This document shows, one piece after another, positions 24,564 to 31,779 of a DNA stretch of 40,260 bases (the first letter of the stretch is position 1; every line of letters starts with the position of its first letter). Below the pieces are notes generated by a model, which worked only from the letters and a program-made list of their open reading frames with translations, did not search any database and had not been told where the DNA came from. The DNA is from Devosia sp. (GTDB taxonomy: Bacteria > Pseudomonadota > Alphaproteobacteria > Rhizobiales > Devosiaceae): the NCBI GenBank assembly GCA_026126125.1, contig JAHCJW010000013.1:1-40260 (forward strand), in the 5' to 3' direction. The position numbers were made by a program, and so were the translations under genes.

Positions 24564-24761
24564 ATGAAACGCTTTGAAGCCGGAACGCTGATTCCCGGTT
24601 CCACCTGGCGGGCGGAAGCGGAAACCGAAGCCGAAGTGGTTCGCCGCGCGGTGGAAAATCTGCGCGCCTATCACGGCGAGACCGAGGTGCGCCCCGAGAT
24701 GGTCGAGCGCATCAAGCAACGCATCGTCGATGTCGATCCCGGCGAGAAGACGCGCCATTAG
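24564..24761 (+). CDS. DUF1059-like small protein lacking the usual cysteines
   Basis: Protein of 65 residues. The pattern MKRFEAGTLIPGSTW, then ETEAEVVRRAVENLRAYHG and a C-terminal helix (RPEMVERIKQRIVDV) matches the DUF1059 layout. That family normally has Cys near positions 6 and 13, where this protein has Ala and Ser. ATG at 24564 has a very strong ribosome binding site (AAGGAGGAGG). The stop codon lies inside a RIME-like repeat. Function unknown; loss of the Cys residues suggests loss of any metal or redox role. Confidence 0.75.
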   Translation: MKRFEAGTLIPGSTWRAEAETEAEVVRRAVENLRAYHGETEVRPEMVERIKQRIVDVDPGEKTRH

Positions 24762-24865
24762 CGCATGTCTGCCGAAAGTGGCCCCGGTTTCGGGATAAAG
24801 ACATGCGGCAAAACAAAGCGCTAAAGCGCAGGGAACTGAGCTGAACGAAACGCGACGCGCTTTAA
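24760..24865 (-). repeat. RIME-like intergenic mosaic element, copy A
   Basis: An element of about 106 bases, whose reverse complement matches the copy at 33078-33186 over its whole length at roughly 80 percent by eye. Features include the palindromic end with CATGTCT/AGACATG, the core GAAACCGGGGCCACTTTC on the minus strand, and the terminal block CGCGTCGCGTTTC. It fills the gap between two convergent genes and contains both their stop codons (24761 and 24862). Confidence 0.85.
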
Positions 24866-26037
24866 GGCGCCGCATGGGCCAGAAGCTGGGCCCGGCTGAG
24901 GCTGAAGTCGCTTTCGACCCACAAGGTTTCGAGGCGCACCAAGGCCGCACCCAGCGCCGGGCCGCTGGCATAGCCTTTGGCCAAAAGGTCCCTTCCCGTC
25001 ACCGGCAGCGGCGCGACGGGCAGACGGGAGACGTCGCGCGCCATTTCCGCCAGCCGGTCTGCGCTCCAGTCGCCGCGCGCCGCGGCCAGCGCCAAACCCT
25101 CCACCGCCGATTCGCCATGGCGATAGACCGCCCAGCCCGGCTTGTCCTCAGCAATGAGCGCGGCGGCGCTTTCGATTTCGCGCACCGCATCGGCAAGGCT
25201 GTTGGACAGCCGCCAATCGGCGCGCAGCCGTTCCATCTCGCCCCCCGAAAGCAGGGCCAGTCGCGTCGCCGCGTGACGGCCGCCGAGGATTTCATAGCGC
25301 AGCAATTGCTTGATGACGTCCTTGCCGATCGGCAACAGCCCGATCTCGGCCATGACGGCAAGCGTGAGCGCGATCTTGGGCAGGCTGAGCATGCGCACCA
25401 TCTCGGACCCGACGCGCTCGGCCGACAGATGATCCAGATGCCCCACCGCCGCCTGGCAGGCGAGAAGCCCTTCGGGGTCGAGCTTTTCACCGCCATGGCT
25501 GGCGGAAAAGCGGAAGAAGCGATAGACGCGCAAGCCGTCTTCGGCGATGCGCTCAGCCGCCGCGCCGATGAAGCGGACGCGGGCATTGATCGCGTCGCCG
25601 GCCCCGCCCAGCGGATCGAACAGCGTGCCATCGGCGCCGCAATAGAGGGCGTTGAGGGTAAAATCGCGCCGCGCCGCATCGGCCCGCCAGTCGGTGCCGA
25701 ACTGCACCTGCGCGTGGCGGCCATTGGTCTCGACATCCCGGCGCAGCGTCGTCACCTCCACCGAGACATCGTCCAGCCGCAGGGTGACCGTGCCGTGATC
25801 GATGCCGGTAGGATAGGCAGCGATGCCGGCGGCCTTGGCGCGCTGCATCACCTCGACCGGCAACAGCTCGGTGGCCATATCGATATCGGCTTCCGCGCGC
25901 AGGCACTGCATCAGCGTGTCGCGCACGATGCCGCCGACCGCCCGCGTCCGGCCGCTGGCGCCATCGAGCACGGCGAAAATCGCCTGTACCGGCGGCCGAG
26001 CCAGCCATTCGGGATTGTCGAGCCGCTGCGGGATCAT
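24862..26037 (-). CDS. cca: CCA tRNA nucleotidyltransferase (class II)
   Basis: Enzyme that builds or repairs the 3-prime CCA of tRNAs, 391 residues. The nucleotidyltransferase head has AVGGIVRDTLM (about 33-43), the metal-binding DIDMAT (about 51-56) and RRDFTLNALYCGADG (about 122-136). The tail is the alpha-helical body and neck. The start overlaps the stop of the Nudix gene by 4 bases. The last codons lie inside the RIME-like repeat, so the insertion probably altered the C-terminus slightly. Confidence 0.95.
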   Translation of the reverse strand: MIPQRLDNPEWLARPPVQAIFAVLDGASGRTRAVGGIVRDTLMQCLRAEADIDMATELLPVEVMQRAKAAGIAAYPTGIDHGTVTLRLDDVSVEVTTLRRDVETNGRHAQVQFGTDWRADAARRDFTLNALYCGADGTLFDPLGGAGDAINARVRFIGAAAERIAEDGLRVYRFFRFSASHGGEKLDPEGLLACQAAVGHLDHLSAERVGSEMVRMLSLPKIALTLAVMAEIGLLPIGKDVIKQLLRYEILGGRHAATRLALLSGGEMERLRADWRLSNSLADAVREIESAAALIAEDKPGWAVYRHGESAVEGLALAAARGDWSADRLAEMARDVSRLPVAPLPVTGRDLLAKGYASGPALGAALVRLETLWVESDFSLSRAQLLAHAAP

Positions 26038-26660
26038 GCCACGGCCTCGCCCAGCGCCAGATCGCGGAACAGCCGGGTCAGATTGGCGGTAATGCCCCAG
26101 ATGGTGTGGCCGTCATGGTCGATCTGCCAGGTCGAATGCTGCTTGCCGCCCCGGCTGACGTGAAACCGCCCGTAGGTGCGGTCATCGAGAATGCGTCGCA
26201 GCGGCACCTCGAACACCGAATGCACTTCGCCCGGATTGGGAATGAAGGGGCCGGACGGCTCGACTTCGGCGACGACCGGGGTGATCAGGTAGTTGGTGCC
26301 GGTGTAATAGGTGCGCATGAAGCCAAGGATGCGCGCATCCTCGGGCACCAGCCCCACCTCCTCATGCGCCTCGCGCAGGGCCGCCGCCGCCGGACCGCTA
26401 TCGGCGCGGTCGATCTTGCCGCCGGGAAAGGCCACCTGCCCCGAATGGGCGCGCAGATCCGGCGAACGTTCGGTGTAGAGCACGGTATGCCCCTCGGGCC
26501 GACGCACCAGCGCGATCAGCACCGCCGCCGGAACCGGCGGCCGATCGGCCGGGGTCAGCGGCGCCCAATCGGGCACCAGCTCTTCCGGCTCAGTAGCGGC
26601 GGGCGCGCTGGACAGCAGGCGGGAGGCCAGGCTTTGGATGATCAGGGGATCGAGGGACAC
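26034..26660 (-). CDS. CoA pyrophosphatase-type Nudix hydrolase
   Basis: Nudix protein of 208 residues. The CoA-type motif LRAHSGQVAFPGGK precedes the Nudix box, and the box ends LREAHEEVGL. The box has Asp in place of the first Glu and one extra residue before RE, as in the NudL-type CoA pyrophosphatases. Predicted to cleave CoA or its oxidised derivatives to phosphopantetheine and 3-prime,5-prime-ADP. It is translationally coupled to cca, an arrangement I have seen described in other alphaproteobacteria without a known functional link. Confidence 0.9.
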   Translation of the reverse strand: MSLDPLIIQSLASRLLSSAPAATEPEELVPDWAPLTPADRPPVPAAVLIALVRRPEGHTVLYTERSPDLRAHSGQVAFPGGKIDRADSGPAAAALREAHEEVGLVPEDARILGFMRTYYTGTNYLITPVVAEVEPSGPFIPNPGEVHSVFEVPLRRILDDRTYGRFHVSRGGKQHSTWQIDHDGHTIWGITANLTRLFRDLALGEAVA

Positions 26661-26690
26661 GCAGCACGGTTCACGAAAATCGACAGGGAC

Positions 26691-26708
26691 CTGGCCAGCT
26701 TAGGCCAG
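26691..26708. repeat. Small perfect hairpin between Nudix and GNAT genes
   Basis: CTGGCC (26691-26696) and GGCCAG (26703-26708) with loop AGCTTA. There is no good T run. Nothing else notable was seen in the 130-base gap. Confidence 0.4.
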
Positions 26709-26790
26709 CGCCGCGCCAATGGCACCTGTTTTTGGCGCGAGCGTGGCCTTGGGCGCAAGCAAAGCCTTCGCCCCAGCAAAACACCTCGCC

Positions 26791-27339
26791 CTATTCGCCA
26801 TCCTCGAAGGCGGCGATGGAGCCGGTGAGGGTCTTGGCGAGGCTCTTGTCCCTGGCATAGAGCAGCACGCGGGTCGGATCGACCGGCCCCGGAAACTGAA
26901 TGGCGCCGGGGGTGGTGATCTCCCAGCCCAGCGGGCAATAGTAGTCCTGATCGCCGACCAAGAGCACGAAATGGCCTTCGCCCCGGGCCAGCGCCCGCTC
27001 GGTCACCTCGCGCGCCAGCAGCTTGCCGGCCCCGCGCTTGCGGAAATTGGGATGGGTGGCGAGCGGCCCGAGCAGATACCCCTTCATGCCGCCAACGCTG
27101 ATCGGGGTCATCCACACCGAACCCGAAGGCGTGCCATCGACCTCGGACACGAGACTCAGGGTCGGATCGATGGGAAACCGCTCGCGCACGCGGAACGCGG
27201 TGCGGGCAAACCGGCCCGGACCAAAGGCAATGGCCTGCAAGTCCTCGATGAAGGCATCATCGGCAGGCGTGGCGTAGCGAATGGTGAGCTGGCCAGCAGG
27301 AGAAGCAGCGACGGCCTCGGCCGCAACAGGCGTGGTCAT
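26791..27339 (-). CDS. GNAT-family N-acetyltransferase
   Basis: Acyl-CoA-dependent acyltransferase of 182 residues. The start of the domain is LTIRYATPADDAFIEDL. The acetyl-CoA-binding motif A is LLGPLATHPNFRKRGAGKLL (RKRGAG matching the RxxGxG/A pattern), followed by VLLVGDQDYYCPLGW, which is typical of the YhbS-type group. ATG at 27339 is preferred to a TTG at 27369, though its ribosome binding site is weak. Substrate unknown. It lies alone, divergent from the long leader of the reductase gene at 27701. Confidence 0.85.
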   Translation of the reverse strand: MTTPVAAEAVAASPAGQLTIRYATPADDAFIEDLQAIAFGPGRFARTAFRVRERFPIDPTLSLVSEVDGTPSGSVWMTPISVGGMKGYLLGPLATHPNFRKRGAGKLLAREVTERALARGEGHFVLLVGDQDYYCPLGWEITTPGAIQFPGPVDPTRVLLYARDKSLAKTLTGSIAAFEDGE

Positions 27340-27479
27340 GGTTCTGATGTCCGAAAAAATGGTGTGCAAGCAGGTAAACGACCGCCGTCACGGGGCCGCA
27401 TTTAACGACCGCCTAGGGTCGTCGGTTCACCAGCAAAACCTTCACCATCCTGGACGCCTCCACGTCTGGATTCGCATTA

Positions 27480-27495
27480 GCATTCGTGCGAATGC
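27480..27495. promoter_or_regulatory. 16-base palindrome upstream of the hydroquinone reductase gene
   Basis: GCATTCG-TG-CGAATGC is a perfect 7-base inverted repeat with a 2-base centre, 206 bases before the next plus-strand start and 141 bases from the GNAT start. Its symmetry suits a dimeric regulator site. The surrounding gap (27340-27700) shows no gene. Confidence 0.45.
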
Positions 27496-27641
27496 GCGTA
27501 AATGGGAATATAGGGATCATGCCGGAAATTCCTTATCCGGAGCCTGGTTGTGTCGCAAACGCACAACGCATTGTCGTCTCGGCGCGCCCTTTTCTCCGGC
27601 GAGCCGCCCACCTAGGTGAAGACCGACACCTTTATTGGCGC

Positions 27642-27665
27642 GTTGGCTCGGTGATTTGAGCCAAC
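27642..27665 (+). promoter_or_regulatory. Perfect hairpin in the leader of the hydroquinone reductase gene
   Basis: GTTGGCTC (27642-27649) pairs perfectly with GAGCCAAC (27658-27665) across an 8-base loop, 36 bases upstream of the start codon. There is no T run. It could control translation or act as an operator; no known riboswitch is recognised. Confidence 0.45.
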
Positions 27666-27700
27666 AATGCCGACAGCATGATGACCGAAAGGGACCGAAG

Positions 27701-28660
27701 ATGGGACAATTGATCGACGGAAAATGGTCGGACCAGTGGTACGACACCAAAAAGAGCGGCGGGAAATTCGTCCGCACCAATGCCGGCTTCCGCAACTGGG
27801 TCACCCCCGACGGCAGCCCCGGCCCCTCGGGCACGGGCGGTTTTGCCGCCGAAGCCGGCCGCTATCATCTCTATGTGTCGCTGGCCTGCCCCTGGGCCCA
27901 TCGCACGCTGATCCTGCGCAAATTGAAGGAGCTGGAAAACCTGATTTCCGTCTCCGTCGTCTCGCCAAAGATGCCGGACGAAACCGGCTGGAGTTTCAGA
28001 ACAGATGAAGGCTCGAGCGGCGACACGCTTCTTCACAAGGACTTTCTCTGGCAGGTCTATACCGAGGCCGAGAAGGACTATACCGGCCGGGTGACCGTGC
28101 CGGTGCTGTGGGACAAAAAGACCAATACCATCGTCTCCAACGAAAGCTCGGAAATCATCCGCATGTTCAACTCGGCCTTCAACGAGCTGACCGGAAACAC
28201 CGAGGATTATTACCCCGAGGCGCTGCGCGACCAGATCGACCCGATCAATGCCCGGGTCTATGACGACATCAATAACGGCGTTTACAAGGCCGGCTTCGCC
28301 ACGACGCAGGCGGCCTATGACGAGGCCGTATCAACGCTGTTCGCGGCACTGGACTGGGTCGAGGGGATTTTGGGCGAGACCGCCTATCTCACCGGCGAGA
28401 GCATCACCGAAGCCGATTGGCGCCTGTTCACCACGCTGGTGCGGTTCGACGCGGTCTATGTCGGCCACTTCAAATGCAATCGCAAGCGCATCGCCGACTA
28501 CCCCAATCTCTCGCACTATCTCAAAGCGCTCTATGAAGTGCCGGGGATCAAGCAAACCGTCGATCTCGACCATATCCGCACGCACTACTATTGGAGCCAC
28601 ATCACGATCAACCCGCACCGGATCGTGCCGATCGGGCCGGAATTGCCGTTTTTGGCGTAA
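27701..28660 (+). CDS. yqjG: Glutathionyl-hydroquinone reductase (YqjG/ECM4, Xi-class GST)
   Basis: Enzyme of 319 residues reducing glutathionyl-hydroquinones. The N-terminal thioredoxin-like domain has the catalytic Cys in LACPWAHRTLI (about 62-72) of the Xi class. Its middle has NESSEIIRMFNSAF, and its C-terminal helical domain includes LTGESITEADWRLFTTLVRFD and HYYWSHITINPHRIVP (in parts), the hallmark end of this family. ATG at 27701 is preceded by AAAGGGA. Likely linked to quinone detoxification. A structured leader precedes it. Confidence 0.94.
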   Translation: MGQLIDGKWSDQWYDTKKSGGKFVRTNAGFRNWVTPDGSPGPSGTGGFAAEAGRYHLYVSLACPWAHRTLILRKLKELENLISVSVVSPKMPDETGWSFRTDEGSSGDTLLHKDFLWQVYTEAEKDYTGRVTVPVLWDKKTNTIVSNESSEIIRMFNSAFNELTGNTEDYYPEALRDQIDPINARVYDDINNGVYKAGFATTQAAYDEAVSTLFAALDWVEGILGETAYLTGESITEADWRLFTTLVRFDAVYVGHFKCNRKRIADYPNLSHYLKALYEVPGIKQTVDLDHIRTHYYWSHITINPHRIVPIGPELPFLA

Positions 28661-28680
28661 GGGTTACCCCCTCACGGCCC

Positions 28681-28735
28681 TCGCCTCATTTTTCGTCATC
28701 ACCGGGTTTATCCCGGTGATCCATGCCGAGGCGAG
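28681..28735. repeat. REP-like nested palindrome
   Basis: The outer arms TCGCCTC (28681-28687) and GAGGCGA (28729-28735) enclose an inner perfect 9-base stem ATCACCGGG (28698-28706) and CCCGGTGAT (28712-28720). Repeats of this type are widespread in Hyphomicrobiales intergenic regions. It fills the gap between the convergent yqjG and Nudix genes and probably extends to 28804. Confidence 0.75.
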
Positions 28736-28804
28736 ATGGATCGCGCCGACAAGCCGGGCAAGGTTGGCGGGGGCTAAAAGCCACGCTGACGAAATCGCGG
28801 AGCT

Positions 28805-29278
28805 CTAATATCCCCAGACGTCCCGCCGCGGAGCGCCATCGAACACTTCGTCGATGCGCTGCGAGGTGGCGGGCGTTACCCCCTCGGGCAGTTTGGTGAT
28901 CTCGAACCAGCCGGTTTCGGAGATTTCGTGGTCCTTCTTGCGCTCGAAGACGAATTCATGGGCGCGCGCGACATAGAACAGCACATGGTCGCGATTGGTG
29001 ACCGGGCTGGTGTTGTGATAAATGCCGAACAGCTGCATCGGCCCGGTGACCTTGTGGCCGGTTTCCTCCAGCACTTCGCGGGCCGCCGATGCCTCGGCGG
29101 TTTCGCCAGGCTCGATGCCGCCGCCGGGGAATTGCCAGCCCGGCACATAGGTGTGGCGGATCAGAAAGACCTTGTTGCCATCGATCAGCATCACCCGCGT
29201 CCCAATGGTCATCCGCCGCAACAGTCCGACGATATTGAGGAACACCTTGGCGCGGACGCGCTGAAACCGATTCATCAT
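28805..29278 (-). CDS. Nudix hydrolase
   Basis: Protein of 157 residues with a canonical Nudix box, GGGIEPGETAEASAAREVLE followed by ETG. Before it comes WQFPGGG. Substrate specificity cannot be read; the VRRMTIGTRVMLIDGNKV-type N-terminus (LLRRMTIGTRVMLIDG) is seen in ADP-ribose or NDP-sugar hydrolases of alphaproteobacteria. ATG at 29278, followed by a second ATG, has GGAGG upstream. An in-frame extension to 29380 has no support. Confidence 0.88.
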   Translation of the reverse strand: MMNRFQRVRAKVFLNIVGLLRRMTIGTRVMLIDGNKVFLIRHTYVPGWQFPGGGIEPGETAEASAAREVLEETGHKVTGPMQLFGIYHNTSPVTNRDHVLFYVARAHEFVFERKKDHEISETGWFEITKLPEGVTPATSQRIDEVFDGAPRRDVWGY

Positions 29279-29487
29279 GGGCAAACCTCCTGGATCGGAA
29301 CGAGGGGTAGCGCGTCGGGCGAAAAAACTCGATAGCTGATTTGCTCCGAAAAGCGGGAGCCTTTGGGCGAAACCCGGCATTGTGCCGCAAGGACCGCATC
29401 AAAAAACCACCCGCAAAACCAAAAACCTTGGCCCCAAGCGCAATTGACCGTTTTCTTGTGGCAGGCCTTCTGGCAAAACCCCTCACA

Positions 29488-30378
29488 ATGATCACGCTCG
29501 CGCACATTTCCGACCTGCACCTGTCGCCCCTGCCCAAGGTGTCCCCCAGGGATCTGGTCGGCAAACGCCTGACCGGCTTTCTCAACTGGAAACTCAAGCG
29601 CCATGGTGAGCTCAACAGCGAAACGCTGAACCGGCTCGTGGCCCATATGCAGGGGCAAGAGGCCGACTTCACCGCCGTCACCGGCGATTTGACCAATCTG
29701 GCCCTGCCCGAGGAAGTCGAACGCGCCGGAAACTGGCTGCGCACCCTGGGCGAGAGCGACAAGGTCGCGGTCTGCCCCGGCAATCACGACGCCTATGTGC
29801 CCAGTGCGCTGGAAATGGCCCGCAATTTCTGGGGGCCCTATATGGAGGGCGAAACGCTCGAGGGCGCGCCGTTTCCCTTCGTGCGGCGCGTGGGCGACAT
29901 GGCCATCATTTCCTGTTCCAGCGCTGTGCCGACCCCGCCCTTCTTCGCCATCGGACGGTTCGAGGAAAAGCAGGCGGCCCGGCTTGAGCGCATCCTCAAG
30001 CTTCTCGGCGATGCGGGCTATTTCCGCGTCGTGCTGATCCATCATCCGCCCAATGCGGAATTGCAGCACCCCTCTTTCGGCCTCAAGGGCCACCGGCTGT
30101 TCCGCAAGGTGATCGCCGCCGAGGGCGCCGAGCTGATCCTGCACGGCCACACCCATCGCTCGTCCATCCACCACATTCCCGGCAAGGACCACGAAGTGCC
30201 GGTGATCGGGGTGGCGGCGGCCAGCGCCGCGCAGGGCGGCACTATTGACGATCCGGCCCGCTACAATCTCTTCCGCATCGAACGCGCCGGCAATGGCTGG
30301 AACTGCACCATGCGCGAATTCGGCTTCCAGCGGCTGGGACAGGACATCGTCATGCGCATGCAGATGCGGATTTATTGA
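29488..30378 (+). CDS. Calcineurin-like metallophosphoesterase
   Basis: Dinuclear-metal phosphoesterase of 296 residues, cytoplasmic by lack of a signal. Metal ligands are in HISDLHLS (about 5-12), TGDLTNL (about 68-74), PGNHDAY (about 97-103), VLIHHPP and ILHGHTHRS. This is the layout of the CpdA/Icc branch, but the N-terminal insert (VSPRDLVGKRLTGFLNWKLK) is typical of a different group, so cAMP is not a safe substrate call. ATG at 29488 has no strong ribosome binding site; a longer in-frame extension to 29341 is rejected because the family starts with this DLH strand. Confidence 0.88.
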   Translation: MITLAHISDLHLSPLPKVSPRDLVGKRLTGFLNWKLKRHGELNSETLNRLVAHMQGQEADFTAVTGDLTNLALPEEVERAGNWLRTLGESDKVAVCPGNHDAYVPSALEMARNFWGPYMEGETLEGAPFPFVRRVGDMAIISCSSAVPTPPFFAIGRFEEKQAARLERILKLLGDAGYFRVVLIHHPPNAELQHPSFGLKGHRLFRKVIAAEGAELILHGHTHRSSIHHIPGKDHEVPVIGVAAASAAQGGTIDDPARYNLFRIERAGNGWNCTMREFGFQRLGQDIVMRMQMRIY

Positions 30379-30447
30379 CGGCAGGCGCCCCACTCCCGCC
30401 GCAGCGGCAAATCACCTATATGAGGGTGCAAAGCCAGCGAGTTGCCC

Positions 30448-31779
30448 GTGACCGAATTTTTCCGCATCGACCGCCCTTCCTTCGACCCCGCGACCGGCGA
30501 GGTCCGCTTTGCCTACGGGCTGGGCGATCTCGGCTTTACCGAAATCCTGACCCTGCCCCAGGGCGCCGACCCGGCCGCCGCCCAATCGCCGGCCTTTGCC
30601 AAACTGCTCGATCTCACCGCCTTTGTGCTCGGGGTCAGCTATTTCAAGCTGCGGGCGCCATTTCGCATCGAGGCGCCGGCGATCGCGCTGAGCGAAGCCG
30701 AACGTGTCTTCGTCACCGATGTCTATGAAAACGGACTGGGCGAGTTCTACGCCCGCAACAATCTGGCGCGGTTCGGGCGGCTGACCCTTGAGACCCCGCT
30801 TGATGCCGAGGCGCGCAAAGCCGCGCCGACGCTGCCGCAGCGCACGCTGCTGCCCATTGGCGGGGGCAAGGATTCGCTGGTCAGCGTCGATCTTTTGAGC
30901 CATGTCGGGGTCGAGTTCACCCCCTTCGCCGTCAATCCCAAGGGGCCGATCGTCACCTCGGTGGAAGCCATCGGCAAGGCGCCGCTCTATGTGACGCGTA
31001 CGCTCGATCCGGAGATGATCCGGCTGGGCAAGGAGCCGGGCTATTATAACGGCCATGTGCCATCGACGGCGATCAATTCAATGATCGCGGCGCTTTGCGC
31101 TGTGTTGTTCGGCTATGACCAGATCGTCTTGTCCAACGAGCGCTCGGCCAGCGAGGGCAATGTGGTGTTCGACGGGCGCGAGACCAATCACCAATATTCC
31201 AAATCGCTCGGCTTCGAATTGCTGATCGCCGGCATTCTCGCCGACGCGACCGGCGGCGCCTTGCGTTATTTCTCGCTGCTGCGGCCCTATTCGGAGGCGC
31301 GCATCGCCTCGCTGTTCACGCAGGGCGGGCGCTTCGACCGTGTCTTTTCCAGCTGCAACCGCAATTTCCGCCTCAACGGCAATGACGGCCCGCTCTGGTG
31401 CGGGGAATGCCCCAAATGCCACTTCGTGTTTCTGATCTTCGCCCCGTTCATGGCCAAGGAGCGACTATTGTCGATCTTCGGCAAAAACCTGCTCGACACG
31501 CTGGAAAACGAGCGCTCCTTCCGCGAACTGGCGGGGCTCGCCGGGCAGAAGCCCTGGGAATGCGTGGGAGAAATCCTCGAAGCGGCGGCCTGTTTCTATA
31601 CGCTCACCCGCCATGCCGATTGGCATGAGGACGCGGTGGTGCGGGCGATCAAACCCGATCTTTTCGCCCAATATGGCGAGGAAAAACTGCAATTGGCCAT
31701 GGCCGAATGCCTGACCGACAGCCATGACCACCATATCCCCCCCGCCCTCGCCGCAAAGGTCGCTGCCTATGCGGTTTGA
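30448..31779 (+). CDS. murL: MurL-type UDP-MurNAc-L-Ala-L-Glu epimerase
   Basis: Predicted ATP-dependent enzyme of 443 residues that inverts the terminal L-Glu of UDP-MurNAc-L-Ala-L-Glu to D-Glu, as described for MurL of Xanthomonas oryzae. The PP-loop LPIGGGKDSLVS (GGGKDS about 138-143) matches the adenylating pyrophosphatase fold. A Cys cluster CGECPKCHF (Cys318, 321, 324) and NERSASEGN are further conserved-looking motifs. GTG at 30448 is chosen because GAG lies 7-9 bases upstream; TTG at 30442 is the alternative. It overlaps the murD2-type gene by 11 bases, and that pairing is the main support for the assignment. Recognition is from memory, without alignment. Confidence 0.82.
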   Translation: MTEFFRIDRPSFDPATGEVRFAYGLGDLGFTEILTLPQGADPAAAQSPAFAKLLDLTAFVLGVSYFKLRAPFRIEAPAIALSEAERVFVTDVYENGLGEFYARNNLARFGRLTLETPLDAEARKAAPTLPQRTLLPIGGGKDSLVSVDLLSHVGVEFTPFAVNPKGPIVTSVEAIGKAPLYVTRTLDPEMIRLGKEPGYYNGHVPSTAINSMIAALCAVLFGYDQIVLSNERSASEGNVVFDGRETNHQYSKSLGFELLIAGILADATGGALRYFSLLRPYSEARIASLFTQGGRFDRVFSSCNRNFRLNGNDGPLWCGECPKCHFVFLIFAPFMAKERLLSIFGKNLLDTLENERSFRELAGLAGQKPWECVGEILEAAACFYTLTRHADWHEDAVVRAIKPDLFAQYGEEKLQLAMAECLTDSHDHHIPPALAAKVAAYAV

